Positions 53,579 to 62,911 of a stretch of 64,000 bases of DNA are shown here, piece after piece. Under the pieces are notes generated by a model. It saw only the letters and a list, made by a program, of their open reading frames with translations, had not been told where the DNA came from and did not search any database. Source of the DNA: Streptomyces sp. WMMC500 (lineage in GTDB: Bacteria; Actinomycetota; Actinomycetes; Streptomycetales; Streptomycetaceae). The stretch spans positions 3,706,001 to 3,770,000 of the forward strand of contig NZ_CP114905.1 of NCBI RefSeq assembly GCF_027497195.1, written 5' to 3'. A program made the translations under genes and the position numbers. The stretch's first letter is position 1; each line of letters starts with the position of its first letter.

Positions 53579-54004
53579 AATGATCACAGCGGATCGCTGA
53601 CCTGCGACGATGCACCGATATCGCCGGTGACCAGCGATATCCAGCTTCAGCAGTTGGGGCTGATCACCGGCATTTTCGACCAACGGGACCGAGCCGGGGC
53701 GAACCACTGCACCGGACCTCGCGCAGAAGATCGGGCATGTCCTGGTGTGCTGCCGTGTATGCCGCGGTGTCCCGGAGCCGGTAGACGCAACGCATGTCGC
53801 TCCACAGCTCGGCCGAGGAGCACGGGGTGCCGGTGAACACCGGGGCCAGGTCGTAGCGGCACAGCCCCCCGTGCGGTCGCGGCGGCCGAGACCACAATTA
53901 GTTGCCGCCCCAAACCGCGTCGTACAGGCGGCCGATCAGGTGGTTGGGGCGCGCAGTGCAGAACGGACGCGATCTGATTGATCAGCGCCGTCCGTTCCGG
54001 CTCC
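53579..54004. other. Decayed accessory DNA
   Basis: No complete gene. On the minus strand from 53897 to about 53665 a short frame (GLCRYDLAPVFTGTPCSSAE, RCVYRLRDTAAYTAAHQD) has coding-like codon use but no recognisable start, end or family, and similarity to a second frame near 53650 suggests a frameshifted relic. Confidence 0.5.
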
Positions 54005-54290
54005 GCAGCTGGTGCCGGACCAGTTGTGGGAGTTGTTCCGGGACCGTGCGCTGCTGGCTGAGATCGTCTTTGTGGCGACAACCGGCTGTACCTGGCGACA
54101 ACTGCCGCCGTCCTGCGGCGCCTCCGGGTAGACGGTGCAACGGCCCTTCACCGGCACGTCATCTTCGGCTGCTCCGGCCTGCCCATCTCGATCGGCATCT
54201 CCACCGCCAACGTGCACGACAGTCAGGCCATCGCAGGGCTTATGCCGGGCATCCCGCCGATTCCGCTCTCGCTACGGCCCTACGTTCGGT
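54005..54290 (+). pseudogene. IS5-family transposase remnant
   Basis: A first fragment reads LVPDQLWELFRDRALLAEIV and TTGCTWRQLPPSCGAS, the usual start of IS5-type transposases. After a deletion another frame reads GLPISIGISTANVHDSQAIA and GIPPIPLSL, part of the catalytic region around the first Asp. The middle and the C-terminus are missing. It abuts the end of the NB-ARC gene. Confidence 0.75.
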
Positions 54291-56490
54291 TCTGCCATTG
54301 TGTGAGGTAGTTCCGGGTCCGGAGGGTGTCGGGATGGTCGAGGCCCAGCACGCGCTCGCAGTCGGCAAGGAGTTCCACGAATGCGATTGCGGCGCCTGCC
54401 GGGTCTCCTGCCTCGCCGCGCCACCGAGCGACGTTGCTCCGTGCGGTCAACGTCTGGCGGTGGTCTGCGCCCATCACCTCGGTTACCTGTTCAAGCAGCC
54501 GCTCGAACTCCGACGCTGCACCCGCCGCGTCGCCTGCTCTTCCTCGCCAGAACGCGAGGTTGTTCCGGGCGGCGAGGGTGTAAGGGTGATGGGAGCCGAG
54601 CAGTCGTTCGTCGTCTTTCACCAGTTCGGCGAGGGCTCTGACGGCTCCATCCGGGTCTCCTGCCTCGCCTTTCCAGGACGCCATACTGTTCCGGGCGTTG
54701 AGCGTGTCCTGGTGGTCGGGTCCCTGTGCAGCTTGCCGGAGGGCCAGTAGTTCCTCGAATGCGGAGGCCGTGCCCGCCGCGTCACCTGCCTTTCCCCGCC
54801 AGTACGCCAGAGAACCTCTGGTGGTGAGGGTGTTCGGGTCATTCGGCCCCAGTACTCGAAGGTGGAGGGGCAGCAGTTCTTCGTAGGCCCGTACGGCTCC
54901 GGCCGCGTCACCGGCATGCCCGCGCCACCGGGCAAGGTTGTGCCGGCAGACGAGAACACCGGGATGGTCCGGGTGGAAGTGTCGCAGCCAGTCGGACAGC
55001 AGCTCTTCGTACGCCCTTGCGGCGCCCGCGGCATCGCCTGCCTCCCCGAGCCATTGCGCGGCATGGTCCCGGGCAGTTAGGCAGCCGATGCGGTGTGGCC
55101 CCAACTGGCATGCAGCCTCCTGTGCCAAAGAGCTGAAGTAATCGCGGGCAGCGGCGGCCTGACCGGATTCACCGAGGCTGACACCCGTGCGGTAGAGGAT
55201 GTCGAGACCGTCGCGATACCTCCACAGGTCATCTTGGCTCCGGCTGATGAAGACGCCAGCGTTGGCGCGGAGCGCCTGTGCCAGGCGCCTGTCTCTTTCG
55301 ACGGCGGGCCAGACGGTGATCAGGGCTTTGGCGACGGTGTGGGCGAGACATGCAGACTGTTCGCGATCGAGGCTGTCCCAGGTCGCCCGTTGGATGAGTT
55401 GGTGAACGCGAACGGCTTGGTGGGGGGTGGTTGGGCTGTGGTCGATAAGGCTGAGCCGGTGGAGGGCCCGCAGCGCAAGCACGGCGTCTTCGGCCGAGAC
55501 CTGGGCCGATGCCTGGGTGTCACCCCTATAGGGGGTGCGGTGCTCGGTGAGGTGTGCAAGGGCGGGCTGGGAGGTGAGGACCGTGGCGGGGATGCCGTTG
55601 GGGTCGAGCAGGGCTGCCAGGTGGAGCATGGTGCGCGCCAGTCCCGCCGGAGGGATCTTGTTGGCGTGTTCGATGGATAGGGCCCAGGTTGCGGCGACGG
55701 TGGAGGTTTGGTCGTCGGGCAGAGCGTCGTCTTCGGGGATGAGGTCGGCAAGTTTCCTCTTCTGGTCCGCCAGCAGGTCGCGGTAGGCGGCGCAGGGTAG
55801 GAGTGTGTCGGTGAGGTAGGCCGCGGCCTGGGACAGTGCCAGCGGAAGGTACCCCAGGTCGCGGGCGAGACTGACGAGTTGGTCGTCGGGTTCGCTGCGG
55901 CCGTAGGTGTTCAGGGCGTCGGTGAGGTAGGCGACCGCTTCGGCTTCGGTGAACAGACCGACGGTCACCACGCGGCCCCGGCCCGTCAGGGCGGCATCCC
56001 GGCGGCGGGTGGTGACCAGGGTTCGCCCGGTCGGGGAGGCGGGTGGCCATAGGCCCCGCACATGGGCGGGATTGGTGACGTCGTCCAGGACGACCAGCCA
56101 GCGGCACGGCCTGATGCCGGGTTTGGGCTGGAGCCAGGCCAGGAAGGTTCGCGTGGCCTGCTCGGCGTTGCCGGTGTCGGCGCCGCACAGTTCCTCGCCG
56201 GCTTGGGCGTAGCCGGCCACGATCGTGTCGCGGCTGCCGGCGCTGATCCAGATCAGCACATCCACCCCACCGGGCTCGGGTCCGAGTTGCCAGGCGGTGC
56301 GGGCGTAGTCGGCCGCCAGCTGGATCTTACCGACACCGCCCATCCCGGACAACACCTGGGACAGCACCGCAGTGCCGTCCTCGGCGACCGCCTCCCGCAG
56401 TTGCTCGGCATTCTCGCGGTGCTGGAAGGCCCCGGCCTGCGGTGGAATCGTCCCGACCTGGTGCGGCCAGGTCGCCGGTGAACGAGGCAC
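54280..56490 (-). CDS. NB-ARC ATPase with tetratricopeptide repeats
   Basis: 736 residues of STAND/AP-ATPase type. An N-terminal VGTIPPQAGAFQHRENAEQL block leads to the P-loop GMGGVGKIQLAADYA (near residue 48), Walker B WLVVLDDV and the TLVTTRR sensor. The C-terminal 330 residues are about six 42-residue kinesin-light-chain-type TPRs (for example GDAAGAVRAYEELLPLHLRV, LGPNDPNTLTTRGSLAYWRG). The P-loop Thr that follows GK is Ile here, by a single base change (ACC to ATC). In front of the GTG at 56490 the same frame reads SGGSIAVGGDVHGDVTLK without a start codon, so the N-terminus may be damaged. Confidence 0.85.
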   Translation of the reverse strand: MPRSPATWPHQVGTIPPQAGAFQHRENAEQLREAVAEDGTAVLSQVLSGMGGVGKIQLAADYARTAWQLGPEPGGVDVLIWISAGSRDTIVAGYAQAGEELCGADTGNAEQATRTFLAWLQPKPGIRPCRWLVVLDDVTNPAHVRGLWPPASPTGRTLVTTRRRDAALTGRGRVVTVGLFTEAEAVAYLTDALNTYGRSEPDDQLVSLARDLGYLPLALSQAAAYLTDTLLPCAAYRDLLADQKRKLADLIPEDDALPDDQTSTVAATWALSIEHANKIPPAGLARTMLHLAALLDPNGIPATVLTSQPALAHLTEHRTPYRGDTQASAQVSAEDAVLALRALHRLSLIDHSPTTPHQAVRVHQLIQRATWDSLDREQSACLAHTVAKALITVWPAVERDRRLAQALRANAGVFISRSQDDLWRYRDGLDILYRTGVSLGESGQAAAARDYFSSLAQEAACQLGPHRIGCLTARDHAAQWLGEAGDAAGAARAYEELLSDWLRHFHPDHPGVLVCRHNLARWRGHAGDAAGAVRAYEELLPLHLRVLGPNDPNTLTTRGSLAYWRGKAGDAAGTASAFEELLALRQAAQGPDHQDTLNARNSMASWKGEAGDPDGAVRALAELVKDDERLLGSHHPYTLAARNNLAFWRGRAGDAAGAASEFERLLEQVTEVMGADHRQTLTARSNVARWRGEAGDPAGAAIAFVELLADCERVLGLDHPDTLRTRNYLTQWQNRT

Positions 56491-56627
56491 CTTCAGCGTA
56501 ACGTCGCCGTGGACATCTCCGCCAACAGCGATACTGCCGCCCGACGCGACGGCGCTGACCCATCGTGGAGGAGCGGCCGGGTCAGGTGGCCGACCGCGGG
56601 GTGGGCTTGTGTGCGCCGGGTCTCCGC

Positions 56628-57089
56628 TCAGCCCTGGGGCGGAGTCGGCATCGAAGGGTGGCTGATGCTCGCGTTTCCGTGCAGGACGCCAGTGGCGATA
56701 GAGCCGCCCTCGGCGGTGATATGCGTGTCCCGCCCGGCGGCCAGGCCACCATCCCCGGCCGACGCCCCACCATCGGGCGGCGCATGCTCATCCAGCAACG
56801 CTCGCAGTACGCGGCCGGCCTCGTCCCGCTCATTCTCCTGAAGGCTTTCCAGCAAGTCCTGGAACCTGCCCCGCCACATCGCCTCATGCACGAGCAGAGG
56901 CTGGCCGTCTCCACGTTCGGCGGCCGCAGCCAGTTCGGCGGCCGTGGCGTCCAAGCGCCGCATGGCCGCCTGCTCCCGCTCGGCATCGCCTCGTCCGAAC
57001 CAGCCAGCCACCCTGGTACGGAAACTGATCCAGGCATCCGTGCCCGCTGCCTGCGCCACGGCCGCACCACCCGCGGCAGCCAACGCCAT
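56628..57089 (-). CDS. Hypothetical protein paired with the NB-ARC gene
   Basis: 153 residues, Ala-rich. A hydrophobic N-terminus (ALAAAGGAAVAQAAG) is followed by a helical region (REQAAMRRLDATAAELAAAA), and then by a Gly/Ala tail with the effector-like pattern GRDTHITAEGGSIATGVLHG. The text GGSIA-x-G recurs in the damaged N-terminus of the NB-ARC protein, which suggests that the two work together. The ATG at 57089 has GAGGGGG upstream. Confidence 0.65.
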   Translation of the reverse strand: MALAAAGGAAVAQAAGTDAWISFRTRVAGWFGRGDAEREQAAMRRLDATAAELAAAAERGDGQPLLVHEAMWRGRFQDLLESLQENERDEAGRVLRALLDEHAPPDGGASAGDGGLAAGRDTHITAEGGSIATGVLHGNASISHPSMPTPPQG

Positions 57090-57299
57090 CAGCGCCCCCT
57101 CAATCAACCTGCCATCCCTCCCCGACCCGAACCGGTGGTCCTGCGTGCCACCGTAGCGCCCTGCCAGGAAGCGGCGCAGCGCTCTCACATTCGCCGGCTA
57201 AGGGCTGTCCCGCAATGATCGGTTGAGTGCAAACGAGGCGGACAACCTGCTGTCGGTGGATGCTGGGGCGGTGTGAGCAGACCCGCCTATGCTTCCGCC

Positions 57300-57935
57300 A
57301 TGCAGCAGCCTGGAGCCGTAGCGATTGTCGATGACCTGGTTGCGGCGTTCCCACACCAGCTTGCCAATGACGTTCGCGCGGTCTCGGCGGTCATGCCGGC
57401 CGCCCGGATCGCCCCCGTGTCACCGTTCTCGGTGTATGTGGGCGACCAAGCCGTCGCCATTCCGTACCGGATCTATCAGGATGAGCCGCCCGTCGACGTG
57501 GTGCGCGCGCTGACGGGAGTGCAGCAGGCGATCCTTCACTGCCTGTACTCACGGCACAGCGACGGACGGGTCCGCCAGCGTCACCTCGAACGCATCGCCA
57601 GTTCCGACGAGCCGTGGGCGGTGCCGTTCGTGGTGCAGTTGGCCGGCGAGTACGTCTTGGAGATCTTGGAGTGCATCCAGCACGGCCTTTCCGACCTGCT
57701 CTCCAAGCGGCCTGCCCAGCGGCTGGCGTACGGAGACTTCATCGCGCAGAATCCGTGGTTCTTCGCGAGGACCGAGCGCCGGGTGGTGAGCTACTGGTCC
57801 TGCTATTACCGGTGGAGGTTCCCCGTGTTCGGCACCTACCCGGGCTGCCATCTGCTGGATTTGCTGCGAGCCGCTGCAGTCGACCGCACGGGCAGGCCAT
57901 GGCCCCGCCACACGCCGCCGGACTATCGGAGATGA
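57300..57935 (+). CDS. Hypothetical protein
   Basis: 211 residues, predicted soluble alpha/beta. Conserved-looking text includes AIVDDLVAAFPHQLANDVRAV, AILHCLYSRHSDGRVRQRHLE and the aromatic SYWSCYYRWRFPVFGTYPGC. Its function is not recognised, though such proteins are scattered in Streptomyces. ATG at 57300 preferred over a GTG at 57273. It is divergent from the NB-ARC unit. Confidence 0.65.
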   Translation: MQQPGAVAIVDDLVAAFPHQLANDVRAVSAVMPAARIAPVSPFSVYVGDQAVAIPYRIYQDEPPVDVVRALTGVQQAILHCLYSRHSDGRVRQRHLERIASSDEPWAVPFVVQLAGEYVLEILECIQHGLSDLLSKRPAQRLAYGDFIAQNPWFFARTERRVVSYWSCYYRWRFPVFGTYPGCHLLDLLRAAAVDRTGRPWPRHTPPDYRR

Positions 57936-57947
57936 ATACGGTCGTCG

Positions 57948-58305
57948 TCACCCGGTGAGTGCGAGGTTGTGCAGGTGGGCGATGCCGAGCATCGCGTGAT
58001 GGACGCCGTCGCCTCTCAGTCGGCAGTCGCGAAGGATCTTCCACGTCTTCATGCGAGCGAAGACGTGCTCGACATGGGCCCGGACCTGCTTGTGGGACTT
58101 GTTGTGCGCCTGCTTCCAGGCGGGCAGATCCTCGTCCTTCGTGTGGCGGCGATGTGGGATGACCAGCCCTGTTCCTCGGTAGCCGCCATCGGCGATGGTG
58201 GTCGTGGTGCCAACGGCGGTCCTGGCGCCGGACTCGCTCCAGGCGCGGCAGTCGTTGCGGTTGCCGGGCAAGGGCTGGCCGACGACGACCAGGCGCGTGG
58301 CTGCT
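57948..58305 (-). pseudogene. IS5-family transposase C-terminal fragment
   Basis: Reads GQPLPGNRNDCRAWSESGAR, TTIADGGYRGTGLVIPHRR, KSHKQVRAHVEHVFARMKTW and HHAMLGIAHLHNLALTG, the second half of a DDE transposase with the final Glu. The N-terminal half is absent. The fragment at 54005 comes from the same broad family but the other half and strand, so the two could flank a former composite unit. Confidence 0.8.
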
Positions 58306-58368
58306 CTCCGCGCATCCGCCCCGGCCCGGGTTGGTCGGGGCGGTTCGCCTGTAGTCCTTGAGGTCCCC

Positions 58369-59193
58369 ATGCCCATGCCCCGCGTCCTCTGGGACGATCT
58401 GCCGTCCGCCGCCCGGAGCGCGGTGCAGTACCGCACCGGGCCGGTGCTCGAAGCCCGCACCACCGGGGGCGGGGTGAACTCCGGCATCGCCACGGCGCTC
58501 ACCACCGCCAGCGACGAGGTGTTCGTCAAGGGTGTACCGACCAGCCATCCGCAGATCCCCACCCAGCACCGCGAGGCCGCAAGTCGCGCCGTACCTGCCG
58601 CCGTCCTGTCCGCGGCTGCTCTGGCGCGTTCAAGCCGCCGGGCTGGGACCTGCTCGGTTACGAACGACTGCACGGCAGGCACGCCGACTACCCCCGGCTC
58701 CCCGGATCTTCCGGCGGTCGCCGCCGCCGTCACCGAATTGCAGCGCACCGCGTGCCCGGACGGCGATCTCCTGCCACTCAAGCGCGCGGATCAGCGGTGG
58801 GACTCCTACGCCGACGCCGGGACTGCCGAGCTGTTCACCGGCGGCACGCTCCTGCACACCGACCTCGCCCCGCACAACGTCCTCGTAGACAAGCGGGCGC
58901 ACCTCATCGACTGGGCCTGGCCGACCCGCGGGGCCGCCTGGATCGACCCGGCTGTACTGATCCTGCGCCTGATGGAGGCCGGCCACACCGCAGCCGACGC
59001 CGATGCCTTCGCCCACCGCTGGTTCCCGTCCTGGGCGACAGCACCGACCACGGCCGTGACCGCCTTCTCCACGGCGTGCGCACGCATGTGGGACGAGATC
59101 GCCCGCCACGACCCGCAGGAGTGGAAGAAGAACATGGCCCGCCTCGCGCACGACTGGCTGACGCACTGGGAGCACACCCCGCACACCGCCTGA
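58369..59193 (+). CDS. Aminoglycoside phosphotransferase-like gene with compensating frameshifts
   Basis: The open frame of 274 residues has a proper N-terminus (PRVLWDDLPSAARSAVQ), VNSGIATALTTASDEVFVKG, and intact catalytic text LLHTDLAPHNVLVD and LIDWAWPTRGAAWIDPAVL. Between about 58575 and 58705, however, the family-like sequence moves through the other two frames (VAPYLPPSCPRLLWRVQAAG, then WDLLGYERLHGRHADYP) before returning. Three small indels thus garble about 40 residues while keeping the frame open. It may be a pseudogene, or these may be sequence errors. Confidence 0.6.
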   Translation: MPMPRVLWDDLPSAARSAVQYRTGPVLEARTTGGGVNSGIATALTTASDEVFVKGVPTSHPQIPTQHREAASRAVPAAVLSAAALARSSRRAGTCSVTNDCTAGTPTTPGSPDLPAVAAAVTELQRTACPDGDLLPLKRADQRWDSYADAGTAELFTGGTLLHTDLAPHNVLVDKRAHLIDWAWPTRGAAWIDPAVLILRLMEAGHTAADADAFAHRWFPSWATAPTTAVTAFSTACARMWDEIARHDPQEWKKNMARLAHDWLTHWEHTPHTA

Positions 59194-59341
59194 CCCCCGC
59201 CCCGGGCGGCTGGCCGCCGCGCCCGCGACGCATGCACGGCCTCCTGCATGTCCCCCGAAGTGCCCTGGCGGCCTGATCACCGCCTTCGTGAGACCCCTGA
59301 GGCCCCTCCCGCAACCGAGACCGTAACCCACTAAAACGCAG

Positions 59342-59418
59342 GTCAGGGCCAGACCAGGCAGTACGGCTGGTGGCCCGCCTCGTGCAGTCTGTCGGCGAAC
59401 TCCTGCCATTCGTGGAGC
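59342..59418. repeat. 3'-end repeat family, copy 4 (end of the intact host gene)
   Basis: The last 77 bp of the gene at 59343, including its stop. Shorter or diverged copies lie at 53502, 50340 and 48616, all in direct orientation. Confidence 0.9.
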
Positions 59419-59804
59419 ATCCGGTAGACGTCGAAGGCGTCGCGGGGGCCGCCGCGGTCGGGAACCGTGGACCAGATGAAGGCGGCGGCGCCGACCTCTT
59501 CCTCGCCGATGCCGCGGAGGGGGTCGACGACCGTCATGGGGAGGCGGACCACCGCGTAGTCGGGGTGGAGGACGACGAGTTCCAGGGGCGGGACCTTGTG
59601 GAGCGGTATGCCCTCGATGCCGGTGAGGACCATCGCGGACATCGTCTCGGGCTTGACCTTGGCGAAGAGCCCGCCCTGGCCGAGTTCGTCCCCGCCCAGC
59701 TCCTCCGGGCGCATCGAGATGGGCACGCGGGCCGCCGTCGCGCCGTCGGGCGCGCCGAAGTACTTGTACGTCACGCCGCCAGACCGGCCGTCGTTCTTGT
59801 TCAC
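59343..59804 (-). CDS. Conserved hypothetical protein; host gene of the repeat family
   Basis: 153 residues. It begins near [20 protein letters not shown] and includes [20 protein letters not shown] and [20 protein letters not shown], ending YCLVWP. No catalytic motif is recognised; it is probably a small Streptomyces-specific soluble protein. Starts: GTG at 59804 with GAGGGC upstream is taken; a GTG at 59774 would remove ten residues. It is divergent from hemL. Its 3' end occurs four times in the window. Confidence 0.7.
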   Translation of the reverse strand: MNKNDGRSGGVTYKYFGAPDGATAARVPISMRPEELGGDELGQGGLFAKVKPETMSAMVLTGIEGIPLHKVPPLELVVLHPDYAVVRLPMTVVDPLRGIGEEEVGAAAFIWSTVPDRGGPRDAFDVYRMLHEWQEFADRLHEAGHQPYCLVWP

Positions 59805-60029
59805 GCCCTCGCCGCCGTGGTTCACCCGGCGATGGCGTCCGGACCTGGCACGCCGGGGCCCTCGGTCATCGGTCCCCTCGCCCAGTTCGCCACCGCGATG
59901 CATATCTCCACCCGACTGCTCTCAGATGTGCACTGCCCCCGCCGCGCAACCCGATCATCGTCTCAGCTACATCCCCAGCAACGCGCCCGCGAAACACCCC
60001 GGCGCGGGTCGTCTTGCGACTCTGAGACC

Positions 60030-61370
60030 ATGGTTTGCGTGACCTATCCGTACCAGGCTCCAGTCTCGCAGAAGCTCTTCGACCGTGCGGCCGCCGTGAC
60101 GCCGGGCGGCGTGAACTCTCCGGTGCGCGCGTTCCGCGCCGTGGGCGGTACGCCCCGGTTCATGGTGTCGGGGAAGGGTCCGTACCTGACCGATGCCGAC
60201 GGCCGGGAGTACGTCGACCTCGTCTGCTCGTGGGGACCGATGATCCTCGGCCACGCGCATCCCGAGGTGACCGCCGCGGTGCAGGAGGCCGTCGCGCGGG
60301 GGACGTCTTTCGGCACTCCGGGCGCGGGTGAGGTGGCGCTCGCGGAGGAGATCGTCTCCCGGGTCACCCCCGCTGAGCAGGTACGACTCGTCTCGTCGGG
60401 CACCGAGGCGACGATGTCGGCGATCCGGCTGGCGCGCGGGTTCACCGGGCGGGCGAAGGTCGTGAAGTTCGCCGGCTGTTACCACGGGCACGTCGACGCG
60501 CTGCTCGCCGCGGCCGGCTCCGGGGTGGCCACCCTCGGGCTGCCGGACACACCGGGGGTCACCGGCGCGCAGGCCGGCGAGACGCTCGTGCTGCCTTATA
60601 ACGATTTGGCAGCCGTCCGCGCGGCGTTCGAGGAGCACCCCGGCGACATCGCCTGCGTGATCACCGAGGCGTCGCCCGGGAACATGGGTGCGGTGCCGCC
60701 GCTGCCCGGCTTCAACCAGGGCCTGAAGGACCTGTGCGCCGAGCACGGCGCGCTGTACGTGTCCGACGAGGTGATGACCGGCTTCCGTACCTCCAAGGCC
60801 GGCTGGTACGGCGTCGACGGCGTGACGCCGGACCTGATGACCTTCGGCAAGGTCATGGGCGGCGGCTTCCCCGCCGCCGCGTTCGGCGGCCGGGCGGACG
60901 TCATGGCGCGGCTCGCGCCCGCCGGGCCCGTGTACCAGGCGGGCACGCTCTCCGGGAACCCCGTCGCCACCGCCGCCGGGCTCGCGCAGCTCCGGCTGCT
61001 GGACGACGCGGCGTACGCGGCCCTGGACGCCGTCTCGCGGCAGCTCCGGCAGCTCGTCACGGAGGCGCTGAGCAAGGAGGGTGTGGCGCACCGGGTGCAG
61101 GCGGCGAGCAACATGTTCTCCGTCTTCTTCACCGACCCCGACTCCCCCGTGACCGACTACGAGGGCGCGAAGGCGCAGCGGACGGAGCAGTTCACGGCCT
61201 TCTTCCACGCGATGCTCGCCGAGGGCGTGTACCTGCCGCCGTCCGCCTTCGAGTGCTGGTTCGTCTCCACGGCCCTGGACGAGGGCGCGGTGGAGCGGAT
61301 CGCCCGCGCGCTGCCGGTCGCGGCCCGCGCCGCGGCCGAAGCGGGGGGCGGTTCCCGGGGTGGCGGGTAG
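60030..61370 (+). CDS. hemL: Glutamate-1-semialdehyde 2,1-aminomutase
   Basis: PLP enzyme converting glutamate-1-semialdehyde to 5-aminolevulinate for heme. 446 residues. Motifs: [37 protein letters not shown], and the PLP lysine in [18 protein letters not shown] (near residue 274). Starts: ATG at 60030 or GTG at 60039, the latter nearer the usual family N-terminus; the difference is three residues. It leads into a block of heme and cytochrome genes. Confidence 0.95.
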   Translation: MVCVTYPYQAPVSQKLFDRAAAVTPGGVNSPVRAFRAVGGTPRFMVSGKGPYLTDADGREYVDLVCSWGPMILGHAHPEVTAAVQEAVARGTSFGTPGAGEVALAEEIVSRVTPAEQVRLVSSGTEATMSAIRLARGFTGRAKVVKFAGCYHGHVDALLAAAGSGVATLGLPDTPGVTGAQAGETLVLPYNDLAAVRAAFEEHPGDIACVITEASPGNMGAVPPLPGFNQGLKDLCAEHGALYVSDEVMTGFRTSKAGWYGVDGVTPDLMTFGKVMGGGFPAAAFGGRADVMARLAPAGPVYQAGTLSGNPVATAAGLAQLRLLDDAAYAALDAVSRQLRQLVTEALSKEGVAHRVQAASNMFSVFFTDPDSPVTDYEGAKAQRTEQFTAFFHAMLAEGVYLPPSAFECWFVSTALDEGAVERIARALPVAARAAAEAGGGSRGGG

Positions 61371-61381
61371 GACGTTCCAAA

Positions 61382-62101
61382 ATGGCTGACATGCGCGGTA
61401 AAGATGAAGGGAATCTCACCGTCGTGCACGTGGTACGGCACGGTGAGGTCCACAACCCCGACGGCGTCCTCTACGGCCGCAACCCCGGCTACCACCTCTC
61501 GGACCTGGGCCGCCGGATGGCCGAGCGCGTGGCCGAGCACCTCGCCCACCGCGACGTCCGGTACGTCGTCGCCTCCCCGCTGGAGCGCGCGCAGGAGACC
61601 GCCGCGCCCGTCGCGAAGTCGCACGGCCTGACGGCCGCCACCGACGACCGGCTCATCGAGGCGGCCAACGTCTTCGAGGGCAAGGCGTTCGGCGTGGGGG
61701 ACGGCGCGCTGCGCAGGCCGGCGAACTGGAAGTACTTCACCAACCCCCTCCGCCCCTCCTGGGGCGAGCCGTACATCGAGCAGGTCGTCCGGATGATGGG
61801 CGCGCTGCAGTCCGCGCGCGAGGCCGCCCGAGGCCACGAGGCGGTCTGCGTCAGCCACCAGTTGCCGATCTGGGTGCTGCGCAGCTTCGCCGAGGGGCGG
61901 CGGCTGTGGCACGACCCGCGGTCGCGGCAGTGCACGCTGGCGTCGCTGACGACGTTCACGTTCGACGGCGACGACATCGTCTCCGTCGGCTACAGCGAGC
62001 CCGCCCGCGACCTCGTGCCGCCGCACCTCCTCGCGGGGGCGCAGCGCAGGTTCGGCCGAGGCGCCATCCGCGGTGCGGCGGCCAACGCCCCGCGGGCGTA
62101 G
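61382..62101 (+). CDS. Histidine phosphatase family protein
   Basis: 239 residues of the phosphoglycerate-mutase-like superfamily. The phosphohistidine motif is VVRHGEVHNP near residue 19, the partner region SPLERAQETA, and the second catalytic His is in AVCVSHQLPIW. Only 11 bp separate it from hemL, and the same hemL-phosphatase-ccs order is common in Streptomyces. Substrate unknown. Confidence 0.9.
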   Translation: MADMRGKDEGNLTVVHVVRHGEVHNPDGVLYGRNPGYHLSDLGRRMAERVAEHLAHRDVRYVVASPLERAQETAAPVAKSHGLTAATDDRLIEAANVFEGKAFGVGDGALRRPANWKYFTNPLRPSWGEPYIEQVVRMMGALQSAREAARGHEAVCVSHQLPIWVLRSFAEGRRLWHDPRSRQCTLASLTTFTFDGDDIVSVGYSEPARDLVPPHLLAGAQRRFGRGAIRGAAANAPRA

Positions 62102-62301
62102 GGCGTAGGGCGTGGAGCGAGGGACGCAGAGGGCGGGGAGCGCGGGGCGCGTACCGCATGGGTCCGGCTCCAGGGCTCACCGTCCCCCGGCTTCCGGTTT
62201 CCCGCCCCGTACGCGGACCCATGAGCAGCCCCTCTTCCCCGCCGCCCCGCGCTAGAGGGGGGTGGAGAAGATCCCTCTCCGGCCCATGCGAAACTTTTCA
62301 C

Positions 62302-62901
62302 ATGATTTCTGCGAGGAGGCTCCACCGCCGGACCCTCGCGGCCGCCGCCGCGGCCGCAGCCGGCGCGCTGGTGCTGACCGCGTGCGGCGACGACGCGACG
62401 TCCTCCGGCGGCAACACGCAGTTCGTCAGCGGCACCGGGCAGCTCACCACGGTCAAGGCGAGCGAGCGCCTCGCCGCCCCGGACATCTCCGGCGAGACCA
62501 CCGACGGCGGGGAGCTGGCGCTCTCCGACTACCGCGGCAAGATCGTCGTCCTCAACGTGTGGGGCTCCTGGTGCGCCCCCTGCCGCGCCGAGGCGCCGAA
62601 CCTGCGCAAGGTCTCCGAGGACACCGCGGACCGCGGCGTGCGGTTCGTGGGCATCAACACCCGCGACCTCGACGTGGCCAACGCCGAGGCGTTCGACCGC
62701 TCCTTCGGCATCGAGTACCCGAGCCTGTACGACCCGTCCGGCAAGCTGATCCTGAAGTTCCCGAAGAACAGCCTGTCGCCGCAGGCCATCCCCTCCACGC
62801 TCATCCTCGACCGGCAGGGGAAGATCGCCGTACGGGCCCTCAAGCCGCTCTCCGAGAAGGAGCTGCGCGAGGCGCTCGAACCGGTCATCGAGGAGAAGTG
62901 A
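62302..62901 (+). CDS. TlpA/ResA-like thiol-disulfide lipoprotein
   Basis: 199 residues. A lipoprotein signal with lipobox LTAC (Cys28) is followed by a thioredoxin-like domain with the active-site WCAPC at residues 90-94 and the cis-Pro region QAIPSTLILD. It reduces apocytochrome c cysteines before heme attachment, taking electrons through CcdA. It is 10 bp upstream of ccdA. Confidence 0.93.
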   Translation: MISARRLHRRTLAAAAAAAAGALVLTACGDDATSSGGNTQFVSGTGQLTTVKASERLAAPDISGETTDGGELALSDYRGKIVVLNVWGSWCAPCRAEAPNLRKVSEDTADRGVRFVGINTRDLDVANAEAFDRSFGIEYPSLYDPSGKLILKFPKNSLSPQAIPSTLILDRQGKIAVRALKPLSEKELREALEPVIEEK

Positions 62902-62911
62902 CCTGACGCCC

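Noticed and set aside
62092..62115. Short GGGCGTA tandem repeats after the histidine phosphatase gene
   Set aside because: Only three imperfect heptamers in a GC-rich spacer; no conserved structure or function can be argued.
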